Shown here in pieces: positions 21,908-29,510 of a stretch of DNA of 37,323 bases (its first letter is position 1; each line of letters starts with the position of its first letter). The DNA is taken from assembly GCA_022701825.1 (NCBI GenBank), contig JAKONR010000293.1, positions 1 to 37,323 on the forward strand, in the 5' to 3' direction. Made by a program: the position numbers and the translations under genes. The DNA is from Hymenobacteraceae bacterium. GTDB taxonomy: Bacteria; Bacteroidota; Bacteroidia; Cytophagales; Hymenobacteraceae. A model generated the notes under the pieces. It saw only the letters and a list, made by a program, of their open reading frames with translations, was not told the DNA's origin and did not search any database.

Positions 21908-22311
21908 ATACGCGGTGGCTACTCTTGCTAACTATGTTGTTAGCTGGTCCGGTATGTGCCCAGCATCCCATTGACAAGGCTTGCGCGAATTGTATTACTA
22001 AAGCAGAGTCAGACCCCTATTTCATGGGAGAGCCAGGCCCAGCCCGGTCTTGCGAGGCCACTGCCTTACGCAAGTGGAATGCAGAAATGGTACGGCTTTT
22101 GGCAAAAATGCCCAGCGAGCGGCTCTCTCAAACTGCATGGGCTCGTCAGCGAGACAAGCACGTTATGGATATGAAGCGCGATTTTATGAAGAGTGCAGAC
22201 ATCGCTTCTGAGGCTGATTTACCAATGACCTTATTTGATGAGATACGATGGTATCAGATATCGATTACGCGCAAACGGGTTTTAGCACTCGCAAAAATTA
22301 GTCGCGAATAA
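21904..22311 (+). CDS. Secreted LprI/DUF1311-like protein, possible lysozyme inhibitor
   Basis: 135 aa from GTG at 21904, overlapping the previous stop (GTGA). Signal peptide MNTRWLLLLTMLLAGPVCAQ. The mature helical part, RSCEATALRKWNAEMVRLL...LSQTAWARQRDKHV, follows the DUF1311 layout (C..A...WN.EM..L...L...Q..W...RD), a family that includes the lysozyme inhibitor LprI. Produced with the repressor, it might protect the lysogen from muralytic enzymes of incoming phages; that is inference. Confidence 0.62.
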   Translation: MNTRWLLLLTMLLAGPVCAQHPIDKACANCITKAESDPYFMGEPGPARSCEATALRKWNAEMVRLLAKMPSERLSQTAWARQRDKHVMDMKRDFMKSADIASEADLPMTLFDEIRWYQISITRKRVLALAKISRE

Positions 22312-22322
22312 CTTCTTACAAA

Positions 22323-22352
22323 AAAGGGCCAGTGATTATCACTGGCCCTTTG
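22323..22352. terminator. Bidirectional terminator between lysogeny operon and parA
   Basis: Stem AAAGGGCCAGTGA/TCACTGGCCCTTT with a TTA loop, between convergent genes ending at 22311 (plus) and 22358 (minus). Confidence 0.9.
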
Positions 22353-22357
22353 CGTTA

Positions 22358-23395
22358 CTAAATCATTGACGCGAGGTATCTAATCTGTTTTTTATAGCGA
22401 GAAGCAGATGAGTTCACTTGTAGACGCCGCCCCTCCACTGTGTGAAATTTATTAACAACTAACTCTGTTATCGGTACTCGCTCAGCACCAGAAATGCGAC
22501 CAGCAGAATGGAAGTCTTCGGTTATTACAAAGGCATCGGCTGGGTCTTCATGGTGGAAAAGATGACTGTGTTTCTCCGCTATCCCGATTGCTCGTTCGAT
22601 ATACATGCGCGAAGCATTGTCAGGGGTTGCTTCCTCTCGGCTCTTGGAGCCCACCATTGTCATTACAACAGCTGCTATTTTTGGAGTAGGTAATCCGCCA
22701 GCACGTTCATTCCATACTTGGAAGTCCCTAATTGGGTCTGATAAATGTTTACATAGTAACTCTAAAGATTCTATAGAGTGCTCATCAACTCGCACTGGAA
22801 CAACCAACGCTTCCACTGCACACCAAGCTAAGTGCGTGCCGCCTGCATAAAAAGGGCTAGTGTCAAGCAGTATTTTACTGGCTTTCAAAGCTCCTGCTTC
22901 AGCAACTAGTATATTTTTAAGGCCGTGAAGTAGCCGCGCAACTGCTTTTTGATTACCCTGTGAATAAGCAGTATTTAATTGCTGGTATAGTAATGAGGGG
23001 AAGGAAAAAAGCTCAGCATCTCCGGGTACTATCCATGCTCCTTTACCACCCTTGAATGAGTTGCAATACTGGCTAACCTTATAGCTTATATCATCTGGTG
23101 CATCACCGAATGCAGAGCCAAGAATTGCAGGTCTTAAGCCATCGTAAATCGTGACATTAGGTCTGCCGTCTCCCATAAGCAGTTCAGTAAAATTCGATTG
23201 CGGGCATAAATCGCTAAAAAGTGTAGGATAATGCCGAGACATCTCGAAGGCTAGATTGAACGCCATAGATGATTTGCCCACGCCTCCTCGCAGATTAGTT
23301 ACCGCATAGCTATTAAAATTCTGTCCATCAGGGGCAAGAAAGTCGCCTAAAACGACGCCTTGATGAATGCCGAGTACTTTTTCTAGTCCTGTCAT
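22358..23395 (-). CDS. parA: ParA/Soj-type ATPase
   Basis: 345 aa from the ATG at 23395; the frame stays open to 23491 but that part lies in the iteron region. Deviant Walker A NLRGGVGKSSMAFNLA (RGGVGKS at 36-42), Walker A'-like FSDLCPQSN (61-68), and ILLDTSPFYAGG for the B motif, as in ParA/MinD partition ATPases. No ParB gene is evident. It would segregate an extrachromosomal form or control copy number. Base composition is more AT-rich than the structural operon. Confidence 0.82.
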   Translation of the reverse strand: MTGLEKVLGIHQGVVLGDFLAPDGQNFNSYAVTNLRGGVGKSSMAFNLAFEMSRHYPTLFSDLCPQSNFTELLMGDGRPNVTIYDGLRPAILGSAFGDAPDDISYKVSQYCNSFKGGKGAWIVPGDAELFSFPSLLYQQLNTAYSQGNQKAVARLLHGLKNILVAEAGALKASKILLDTSPFYAGGTHLAWCAVEALVVPVRVDEHSIESLELLCKHLSDPIRDFQVWNERAGGLPTPKIAAVVMTMVGSKSREEATPDNASRMYIERAIGIAEKHSHLFHHEDPADAFVITEDFHSAGRISGAERVPITELVVNKFHTVEGRRLQVNSSASRYKKQIRYLASMI

Positions 23396-23471
23396 TGAAA
23401 CTATGCTTATGTGCCAGCAGGTGTTGCAGGCAATGCAAGAGCAAAGATATAATGCAGGAGATGCAGGAGCA

Positions 23472-23530
23472 AGAAAAAAGTGCAGGAGCACAGAAAAAGT
23501 GCAGGAGCACAGAAAAAGTGCAGGTGATAC
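23472..23530. repeat. 19-bp iterons upstream of parA
   Basis: Three consecutive units AGAAAAAGTGCAGGAGCAC (the first with one extra A, the third diverging at its end) place GTGC-AGGA-GCAC palindromes at 23480, 23499 and 23518 with exact 19-bp spacing. Extra TGCAGG copies continue at about 23424-23468. The position in front of parA suggests a centromere-like or autoregulatory site. Confidence 0.75.
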
Positions 23531-23841
23531 AGGAGCTCTATGGCTGGCCTATTGAAGTGTTCTTCACAGAATATTTGTGTTATTTATTTAAAAAATGACC
23601 CTATTCAGGCTTGGTATCACAACCTCTTGACGCGATACGAACAAAATACTAGTACATCTACTATAAGTCATGCCGCGACGTTGATAGTGCTGATAAATAG
23701 ATAATTAGCCAATTAAAGATTGAGCAAAAAAACGTGCAGATTCCGACAAAAAACCGACAAATAGCCATTAAAAACTCGTACTTTAGCAGAGAGAAAAGCG
23801 CCTTTATAGTCTGGAAACGCATTTTATAGTATCAGTGCGTT
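23531..23841. promoter_or_regulatory. Non-coding right end of element with integrase arm site
   Basis: About 310 bp, AT-rich, no gene seen. It contains the right copy of the arm motif at 23740-23759 (19 of 20 bases as at 795-814), 82 bp from the core. The rest presumably forms the other attP arm. Confidence 0.6.
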
Positions 23842-23864
23842 GGTTCGAGTCCCGTCTCTGGTAC
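23842..23864 (+). other. attR core (right copy of 23-bp repeat)
   Basis: Exact copy of 716-738, now an orphan tRNA-Leu 3' end without the 5' part. Confidence 0.92.
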
Positions 23865-23865
23865 G

Positions 23866-23903
23866 AAATAACCCCGTTTCTGCAACAGGAACGGGGTTAT
23901 TTT
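23866..23903 (+). terminator. Original tRNA-Leu terminator, displaced by integration
   Basis: Stem AAATAACCCCGTT/AACGGGGTTATTT with T tail immediately behind attR; homologous in loop and layout to the hairpin at 743-778. Confidence 0.85.
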
Positions 23904-23952
23904 CTATTTGGGGTGTAATGTACAGAGAGCAGGGCTTGCGGCAGCTGACTGC

Positions 23953-24672
23953 CTAGCCGATAGAAGCCAGCGCCTTACTCACTTGCTGGTGTAGCAACTG
24001 CGTGACGAGCAGTACTTCGTCTTCGCGCGATTGCTGATAGCTCAGGGCGGCCGCAGTAGTGGGCGACTCCTCCCAGCGGGCAAGTTCGGCCAACGTATCC
24101 AGGCGGCGTAGCGAGGTATCCAAGTGGTCGTAGAGCCCTATCCAGGTGGCCCCGGCGTGTCCCGGGTGCTGGTGCAGGGCAAGTCGTAGCTGGAGCATCT
24201 GCATGACGATGCCCGCCAGCTCCTGCAAGCGCTGCTGCTCAGGAGCTGATAGCTGCCGGGGCTGCCGGTCGATAATGCACAGCGCACCAATGTTATAGCC
24301 TTGTTCATCCCGAAGGGGGTGCCCGGCATAGAAGCGCATATGCAAGGCCTCGGCTACGCCAGGGTCAGTCAGCTGGCATGGCTCGGCTACCAGGTCATTG
24401 TAGACCGTGGTTTGTTCATCCAAAATAGCTACGGAGCACACGCTCTCCTTGCGGGCTACGCGCTCGGCACCGGCCAGGCCGAAGTTTGCCTTAAACCATA
24501 CGCTGCCTTCATCTACCAGCGAAACCAGGGCAATCGGCACGTTAAACAGCTTAGCCGTTAGCCGAACCACTTCGTCAAATACCGCATCCGGGGCCGTGCC
24601 CAGCACCCGGTAGGGAGCCAGGGCTAGTAGGCGTTCCGAGTCGTTGAGTGGGATAAGAGTAGAAAGGGCCAT
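23953..24672 (-). CDS. GAF-domain protein
   Basis: 239 aa from the ATG at 24672. The N-terminal GAF domain (about 20-165) has FDEVVRLTAKLFNVPIALVSLVDE, WFKANFGL, CSVAILDEQTTVYNDL, RFYAGHPL and GALCIIDRQPRQL, the pattern of GAF sensors found before histidine kinases and GGDEF proteins. The C-terminus is helical with no output domain. It may be a stand-alone sensor working with the kinase downstream on the opposite strand. Confidence 0.8.
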   Translation of the reverse strand: MALSTLIPLNDSERLLALAPYRVLGTAPDAVFDEVVRLTAKLFNVPIALVSLVDEGSVWFKANFGLAGAERVARKESVCSVAILDEQTTVYNDLVAEPCQLTDPGVAEALHMRFYAGHPLRDEQGYNIGALCIIDRQPRQLSAPEQQRLQELAGIVMQMLQLRLALHQHPGHAGATWIGLYDHLDTSLRRLDTLAELARWEESPTTAAALSYQQSREDEVLLVTQLLHQQVSKALASIG

Positions 24673-24785
24673 GCAGAAGGGCAAACAGGAAATAAGTCCT
24701 AAAATTAATCCTTATTCGGTGATTGCCGCCGGAAATACTTCGTCTGCCGGCAAGTTTGCCGTAGAGCCAGCCCCGCCCAAATCGG

Positions 24786-25640
24786 CTATGTTGCCAAAAA
24801 GCGCTGCATGGCGGCTGCCACTTCGGCCGGGGCCGTGAGGTGCGGCGAATGACCAGTAGTAGCCAGCGTGACCAGCGTGGCACGGGGCAGATGCGCCAGC
24901 AGATACGCATTAACTTCTTCCGGCACGGCCGGGTCGTCGGTGCACTGCAGCAGCAGCGTGGGCACCCGGACCTGCGGTAGCTGGGGGCGAAAGTCGCCCA
25001 GGAAGTTCAGCTCCAGTGATTGAGTAGCCAGGGCCGGGTCGGCCTGCGTAGCGCACGCCACTAGCTCGTGGCTTAGGGCCGAGGCCTGGTGCTGGCCTAG
25101 CAGCATGGTGGCAAAGGTGCTGGCCCAGCGGGCATAGTTGGCGTGCATCTCGGCCAGGATGGCCAGCAAGTCTGCCCGCTCGAAGCCACCGTAATAATCC
25201 GGCTCGTTGAGGTAGTGCGGCGAAACAGCCAGCAGCACGAGTTTGCCGATGCACTCCGGGGCCAAAATAGCGGCTAGCAGCGCTACGATGGCCCCGGCCG
25301 AATGGCCCACCAGCACCACCTCGCGCAGTTGCAGGGCCTGGCAAATGGCGACGACATCCTGCGCGTATCCCCAAAGGGTGGCGTATTTCACCGGGTCGTA
25401 GGCCGAGCGGTCCGACTGGCCAACCCCCATCTGGTCGAAAAGAATGAGCTGGTGGTGGGCCGCCAGGGCCGGGGTGAGGTAATGCCAGACCTGCTGGCTG
25501 CAATTGAAGCCGCTGCAAAATAGCAGCGGCGCCTGGCCCACTCCCAACACCTGCACGTGGTGGCGGCGCAGCACGAGTTGGGTAGCCTCCTCCGCAACAA
25601 GGTGAAACGCAGGCGTCGTTGGCAGAGGAGAAAGGGGCAT
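24786..25640 (-). CDS. RsbQ-like alpha/beta hydrolase
   Basis: 284 aa. Catalytic triad visible: Ser114 in VGHSAGA, Asp235/236 in LQCTDDPAVP, His264 in GHSPHL. The lid segment SPHYLNEPDYYGGFERADLLAILAEMHANYARW is strikingly like RsbQ of the Bacillus stress pathway (SP.YLND..YYGGFE...L...L..M..NY..WA) and its KAI2/DAD2 relatives. RsbQ partners a PAS-containing phosphatase; here the divergent neighbour is a four-PAS histidine kinase, so it may make or sense a small ligand for that kinase. Confidence 0.82.
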   Translation of the reverse strand: MPLSPLPTTPAFHLVAEEATQLVLRRHHVQVLGVGQAPLLFCSGFNCSQQVWHYLTPALAAHHQLILFDQMGVGQSDRSAYDPVKYATLWGYAQDVVAICQALQLREVVLVGHSAGAIVALLAAILAPECIGKLVLLAVSPHYLNEPDYYGGFERADLLAILAEMHANYARWASTFATMLLGQHQASALSHELVACATQADPALATQSLELNFLGDFRPQLPQVRVPTLLLQCTDDPAVPEEVNAYLLAHLPRATLVTLATTGHSPHLTAPAEVAAAMQRFLAT

Positions 25641-25962
25641 GATTGGAAAAGCAGAGTGGCTCGCGCCCTTACTAACGGAAACCAGACGGAAATAGTAGGA
25701 GCTTGCTATTTATAAAGTAGTGCTCGCGAGCTGCGGCAGGCCGCGCCGACTGGCTGGCTGTTTAGCTTTAAATAGCTGAATAGTGGCCGCTCGGCCTAGC
25801 CGGCGGGACTTGCGACGCTGCCAAATGCTGCCAACGGTAAGCACCGCGCTTGTCGGAAGGCTAGCAGCGGCGCCCGTTGTGGGCCAGGCAAGTAGGGTAG
25901 GGGCGCCGGGCGGCAATTATAGCCCCCGTTTTATATTCGGGCCGTCTGCTGCAATTTCTTCC
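25641..25962. promoter_or_regulatory. Divergent intergenic region
   Basis: About 320 bp between the RsbQ-like gene and the kinase gene, presumably with promoters for both. The kinase frame is open from 25783, but the ATG at 25963 starts the recognisable protein. No clear operator or repeat seen. Confidence 0.4.
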
Positions 25963-28900
25963 ATGAATACTCTTACCGCCACCGCCGCGCTCCCCAGCGA
26001 TGTTCCGCCGGAGGCGCTGTTTCAGACCCTGCTAGCCATTGCCCCCATCGGCATTGCCCTGCTGCGCCCGCTCTACGCCGAGGGCGCAGCCGAGGCCACG
26101 CCTATCGTGGATTTTGCCCTGGTGCAGCTCAGCCCTGTGGCCCGGCAAATGCTGGGCGGCTTGCCCGAGCGCCCCACTGAGTCGCTGCTGGCATTGGTTC
26201 CTTTTGAGCACGAGGTGGGCGGGTTTGCGTTTTACCGCCAGGCGTTTTTGTCGGGCGAGGTGGCGCGCCACCAGCAGCTCTACCAGGCCGATGGCGTCGA
26301 TGGCTACTATCAGGTGGTGGCCCAGCGCCAGGGGCCGCTGCTGCTGGTCACTTTCACCGACACCAACGAGCAGCCCCGCTCGGCCGTGGAGCAGGCCCTG
26401 CGCGACAGCCAGGCCCGCGAGCGGGCCGCCCTGGCCGAAGCTGAAGCCCAGCGCCAATTGCTCTTTCAGACCCTGAACCAGTTGCCGGCGGCCGTGGCCG
26501 TGCACGAGGGGCCGGCACACGTGCTCACGTTTTATAATAGCCGTCACGCGGAGCTTGCCGGCCGGCCCCTCGCGCTGGGCCGGCCCGCCGCCGAGTTCTA
26601 CCCCGAGCTGGTTGGGCAGGCGTTCTTCGCGGTGCCCGACCAGGTTTACGCCACCGGCGAGCCGGTGGAGCTGGTCGAGGCACCGGCGCAGCTTCGGCAC
26701 CCGGCTACGGGCGAGGTGTCCCAGCACTACTTCACCTTGCGCTACGCCCCCCGGCGCGATGCTGCGGGCCACGTGATAGGCCTGCTGGCCACGGCCACGT
26801 CGGTAACGGAGCAGGTGCTGGCCCGCCAGCAGGTGCAGCGCCTCAACGAGGAGCTGACTGCCACCAACGACGCGCTGCGGACCAGTAACCTAGAGTACCA
26901 GCGGGCCAACACGGCCCTAGGTGACATGCAGCGGCAGTTGCAGCAGCTCAACCAGGAGCTGGAAGCCCGCGTGCAGCAGCGCACGCAGGAGGCCGTAGCC
27001 TTGCAGGCCGAGCTGCTGGCCGCCGCCCAGCGCCAGGTGCACGCGCGGGAAGAGCTTTACCAAGTCTTCGAGCAGGCGCCGGTAGTGGTGGCGCTGCTGC
27101 GCGAGCCCGAGCACCTTTTTCACTACTGCAATCCCGCGTTTCAGGCCCTGTTTCCGGAGCGCGCCCTCGTCGGCCGGCGCTACGCCGAGGCCATGCCCGA
27201 AATCGTGGCCGCCGGCCTGCTGCCGGAGCTAGACCGGGTGTACGCCACCGGCCAAACGTATGCCGGCACGGCCCTGCCCGTGGTTGTGAGCCCACCCGGC
27301 GGGGGCGCGCCGCACCAGCGCTACTACGATTTCAGCTACCAGCCCTACCGCGAAAACGGCCGCATCGTGGGCGTTTCCATCTTCGCCCACGACGTGACCG
27401 AGCAGGTGCAGGCCCACCGCCAGGTCGAGCAACTGAATGCAAAGCTCGAAGCCCGGGTGCAGGCGCGCACCCAGCAGCTGCGCGAGGCGCAGGCCGCCAC
27501 CGAGCGCGAGCGCGCCCAGCTGCAAGCCCTCCTTACGCAGGCGCCGATGGCCATTGCCTTGTTTCAGGGCGAAGACCTGCGCGTGGCAACGGTGAATACC
27601 GAGATGGCCGCGCTTTGGGGGTACGCGACCGAGCAGGTCCTAGGCCGGCCGCTGCTGGCGGGCGTGCCCGAGCTGCGAGGCCAGGGCTTCGACGACCTGC
27701 TGCGGCAAGTGCTGCACACGCGGGTGCCGATTACCGGCCGGGAGGTGCCCGCCGAGCTGCGGCGTGCCAACCAGGTGCAAACCAGCTACTACAACTTCGT
27801 GTACCAGCCGCTCTACGATGCCGATGGCCAGGTAGCGGGCGTCATCGACGTGGCCATGGACGTGACCGAGCAGGTGCTGGCCCGCCAGCAATTGCAGCAG
27901 CTGAATGCGGAGCTGGAAACGCGCGTGCAAGAGCGCACCCAGGAGGCGCAGACGGCCCGCGCCCAGACCGAGCTGCAAAAGCAACGCCTAGAGCAGCTTT
28001 TTAGGCAGGCCCCGGCCGCCATCTGCATTCTCGATGGGCCGGACTTGGTGTTTGAGCTGGTCAATACCTTGTACCAGGAGCTCTTTTCGGGCCGGCCCCT
28101 GCTTGGCTTGCCTATACTGACGGCCCTGCCCGAACTGACCGACCAAGTGGTGTGGCACCGGCTGCAACACGTCTACCGCACCGGCCTTGAGCACCAGGAC
28201 CTAGGCTTGCACGTGCCGCTAACGCGCACCGCCGGCGGCCCGCTCGAAGACTTTTATTTCAACTGCGTTTTCCAGCCCCGCTACAACGCCGCGGGGCTGG
28301 TTGATGGGGTCGTGGTGTTTTGCTTTGAGGTAACCGAGCAAGTGCTGGCCCGCCAGCAGGTGCTGGCCCTCAACGAGCAGCTGACCACGGCCAACGCGGA
28401 GCTCACGCGCACCAACGTGGACCTCGACACGTTCGTCTACATCGCTTCGCACGACCTGAAAGCCCCCATTACCAACATCGAGGGGCTGCTCGCGGCCTTG
28501 CGCTACGAGCTGCCGGCCGCCGTGCAAGAGGAGGAAATGACCAGCCAGCTTTTGGGCATGATACAAGGGGCCGTGGAGCGCTTCCGCACCACCATCGACC
28601 AGCTCACCGACGTCTCGCGCATGCAGCACGCGCAAAACCAACCCGCCGAGCAGGTGCTCCTGGCCGCGGTGGTCGAAGACGTGCGGCTCGACCTAGAGCC
28701 GCTGCTCAGCAGCACCCACGCCCAGCTCACGGTGGAGGTTGCCCCGGACCTGACCGTGCACTTCGCTCCCAAAAACCTGCGCTCGGTGGTGGTGAACCTG
28801 CTTAGCAATGCCTGCAAGTACCACCGGCCCGGCCTGCCGCCCGTGGTGCGGCTGCGCGCCGTGCGGCAGGCCCAGCAGGTTGTGCTCACCGTGGCCGACA

Positions 28901-29091
28901 ATGGGCTGGGCATGAGCGAAGCCCAGTTGCGGCAGCTCTTTGGTTTGTTTCAGCGCCTGCACACCCACGTCGAGGGCTCGGGCGTGGGCCTCTACATGGT
29001 CAAGCGCCTGCTCGAGAATGCGGGCGGCACCATCGCGGTGCAGAGCCAGTTGGAGCAGGGCACCACGTTCACTGTCACCTTCCCCGGCTGA
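25963..29091 (+). CDS. Four-PAS sensor histidine kinase
   Basis: 1042 aa. Four PAS domains in tandem, each followed by a nearly identical linker (DVTEQVLARQQ..QLN.EL..RVQ.RTQEA), which shows internal duplication. Then the dimerisation box FVYIASHDLKAPITNIEGLL with phospho-acceptor His830, an N box NLLSNACKYH, G1 DNGLGM, and G2 GSGVGLYMVKRLLENAGG. There is no membrane span or receiver, so this is a cytoplasmic sensor kinase of the light/redox/ligand type. The cognate regulator is not in the window. Confidence 0.9.
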   Translation: MNTLTATAALPSDVPPEALFQTLLAIAPIGIALLRPLYAEGAAEATPIVDFALVQLSPVARQMLGGLPERPTESLLALVPFEHEVGGFAFYRQAFLSGEVARHQQLYQADGVDGYYQVVAQRQGPLLLVTFTDTNEQPRSAVEQALRDSQARERAALAEAEAQRQLLFQTLNQLPAAVAVHEGPAHVLTFYNSRHAELAGRPLALGRPAAEFYPELVGQAFFAVPDQVYATGEPVELVEAPAQLRHPATGEVSQHYFTLRYAPRRDAAGHVIGLLATATSVTEQVLARQQVQRLNEELTATNDALRTSNLEYQRANTALGDMQRQLQQLNQELEARVQQRTQEAVALQAELLAAAQRQVHAREELYQVFEQAPVVVALLREPEHLFHYCNPAFQALFPERALVGRRYAEAMPEIVAAGLLPELDRVYATGQTYAGTALPVVVSPPGGGAPHQRYYDFSYQPYRENGRIVGVSIFAHDVTEQVQAHRQVEQLNAKLEARVQARTQQLREAQAATERERAQLQALLTQAPMAIALFQGEDLRVATVNTEMAALWGYATEQVLGRPLLAGVPELRGQGFDDLLRQVLHTRVPITGREVPAELRRANQVQTSYYNFVYQPLYDADGQVAGVIDVAMDVTEQVLARQQLQQLNAELETRVQERTQEAQTARAQTELQKQRLEQLFRQAPAAICILDGPDLVFELVNTLYQELFSGRPLLGLPILTALPELTDQVVWHRLQHVYRTGLEHQDLGLHVPLTRTAGGPLEDFYFNCVFQPRYNAAGLVDGVVVFCFEVTEQVLARQQVLALNEQLTTANAELTRTNVDLDTFVYIASHDLKAPITNIEGLLAALRYELPAAVQEEEMTSQLLGMIQGAVERFRTTIDQLTDVSRMQHAQNQPAEQVLLAAVVEDVRLDLEPLLSSTHAQLTVEVAPDLTVHFAPKNLRSVVVNLLSNACKYHRPGLPPVVRLRAVRQAQQVVLTVADNGLGMSEAQLRQLFGLFQRLHTHVEGSGVGLYMVKRLLENAGGTIAVQSQLEQGTTFTVTFPG

Positions 29092-29093
29092 AC

Positions 29094-29166
29094 CTAGAGC
29101 GGTTTTCAGGTTAGTGCATAGCCGTCACCAATGCGAAGAGACGCACTAATTTGAAAACCGCTCTAG
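29094..29166. repeat. Long imperfect palindrome, MITE-like
   Basis: Arms CTAGAGCGGTTTTCA and its exact complement, extendable to 24 nt with two mismatches (to GTGC/GCAC), around a 25-base loop, directly behind the kinase stop. It can act as terminator; perfect ends with CTAG at both borders also suit a miniature transposable element. Confidence 0.65.
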
Positions 29167-29510
29167 AAACTACTTGCTGGTATAGGGATGGTAGCTGGCG
29201 TGCAACGGAGTCGGGCCGGCTTTGCCGCTGGTCGGGTATCTTCGGCTTCGGCCCCAGCCAACGGGTTTAGCTAGTGTACAGCACCCGGCTGCGGCTGCGT
29301 GTAGTCAGCACCAGCGTAAGCCCTGCCTGCGTACCGGCGAAAATAACTGCTGGTAAGCAGCGGCTGGCTAGCAAAGAGGGGCAGCAGCGCCTGCGCACGA
29401 TGCGGCCAAAAGGCGGCTTTGGCCGGCCGGCCGGTACTGCCCAGCGTAACGCTGACAAGCCCGCAAGCAAATGATTAGTAGCCGATTGACTGAATTTCGC
29501 CTTCGCCTTG
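29167..29510. other. Intergenic region without recognisable gene
   Basis: About 340 bp. Short open frames here do not resemble any protein. A GGCCGGCCGGCC stretch near 29430 is the only visible peculiarity. Confidence 0.4.

Larger units (their letters stand above)
716..23864. mobile_element. Integrated temperate phage-like element (tailless, HUH-Rep type), about 23.1 kb
   Basis: Bounded by a 23-bp perfect direct repeat of the tRNA-Leu 3' end (716-738 and 23842-23864), with a tyrosine integrase next to the left copy. Gene content is viral: S24 repressor, Cro-like HTH, Rep, SSB, endolysin-type enzymes, packaging-type ATPase, holin-like protein, capsid candidate, many single-span membrane proteins and receptor-binding proteins. 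No terminase, portal, tape measure or tail sheath/tube gene is seen, and no gene space is left for them. The whole looks intact: overlapping ATGA/TAATG junctions are preserved throughout, and the one apparent reading-frame break has a functional explanation (5780-5894). Affiliation to the double-jelly-roll lineage is inference. Confidence 0.88.

Noticed and set aside
23472-23530. CRISPR array
   Set aside because: The 19-bp units are contiguous without unique spacers; they are iterons.
716-23864. Tailed-phage (Caudoviricetes) prophage or satellite
   Set aside because: No terminase, portal, tape measure or tail genes and no space for them; a satellite would not need its own ATPase, capsid candidate and spikes.
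25783-25962. Upstream extension of the PAS histidine kinase (60 residues)
   Set aside because: Low-complexity Arg/Ala-rich start unlike a PAS protein; the ATG at 25963 gives a normal N-terminus.
29167-29510. Short open frames around 29274-29474
   Set aside because: Overlapping frames on both strands with no protein-like composition or start signals.
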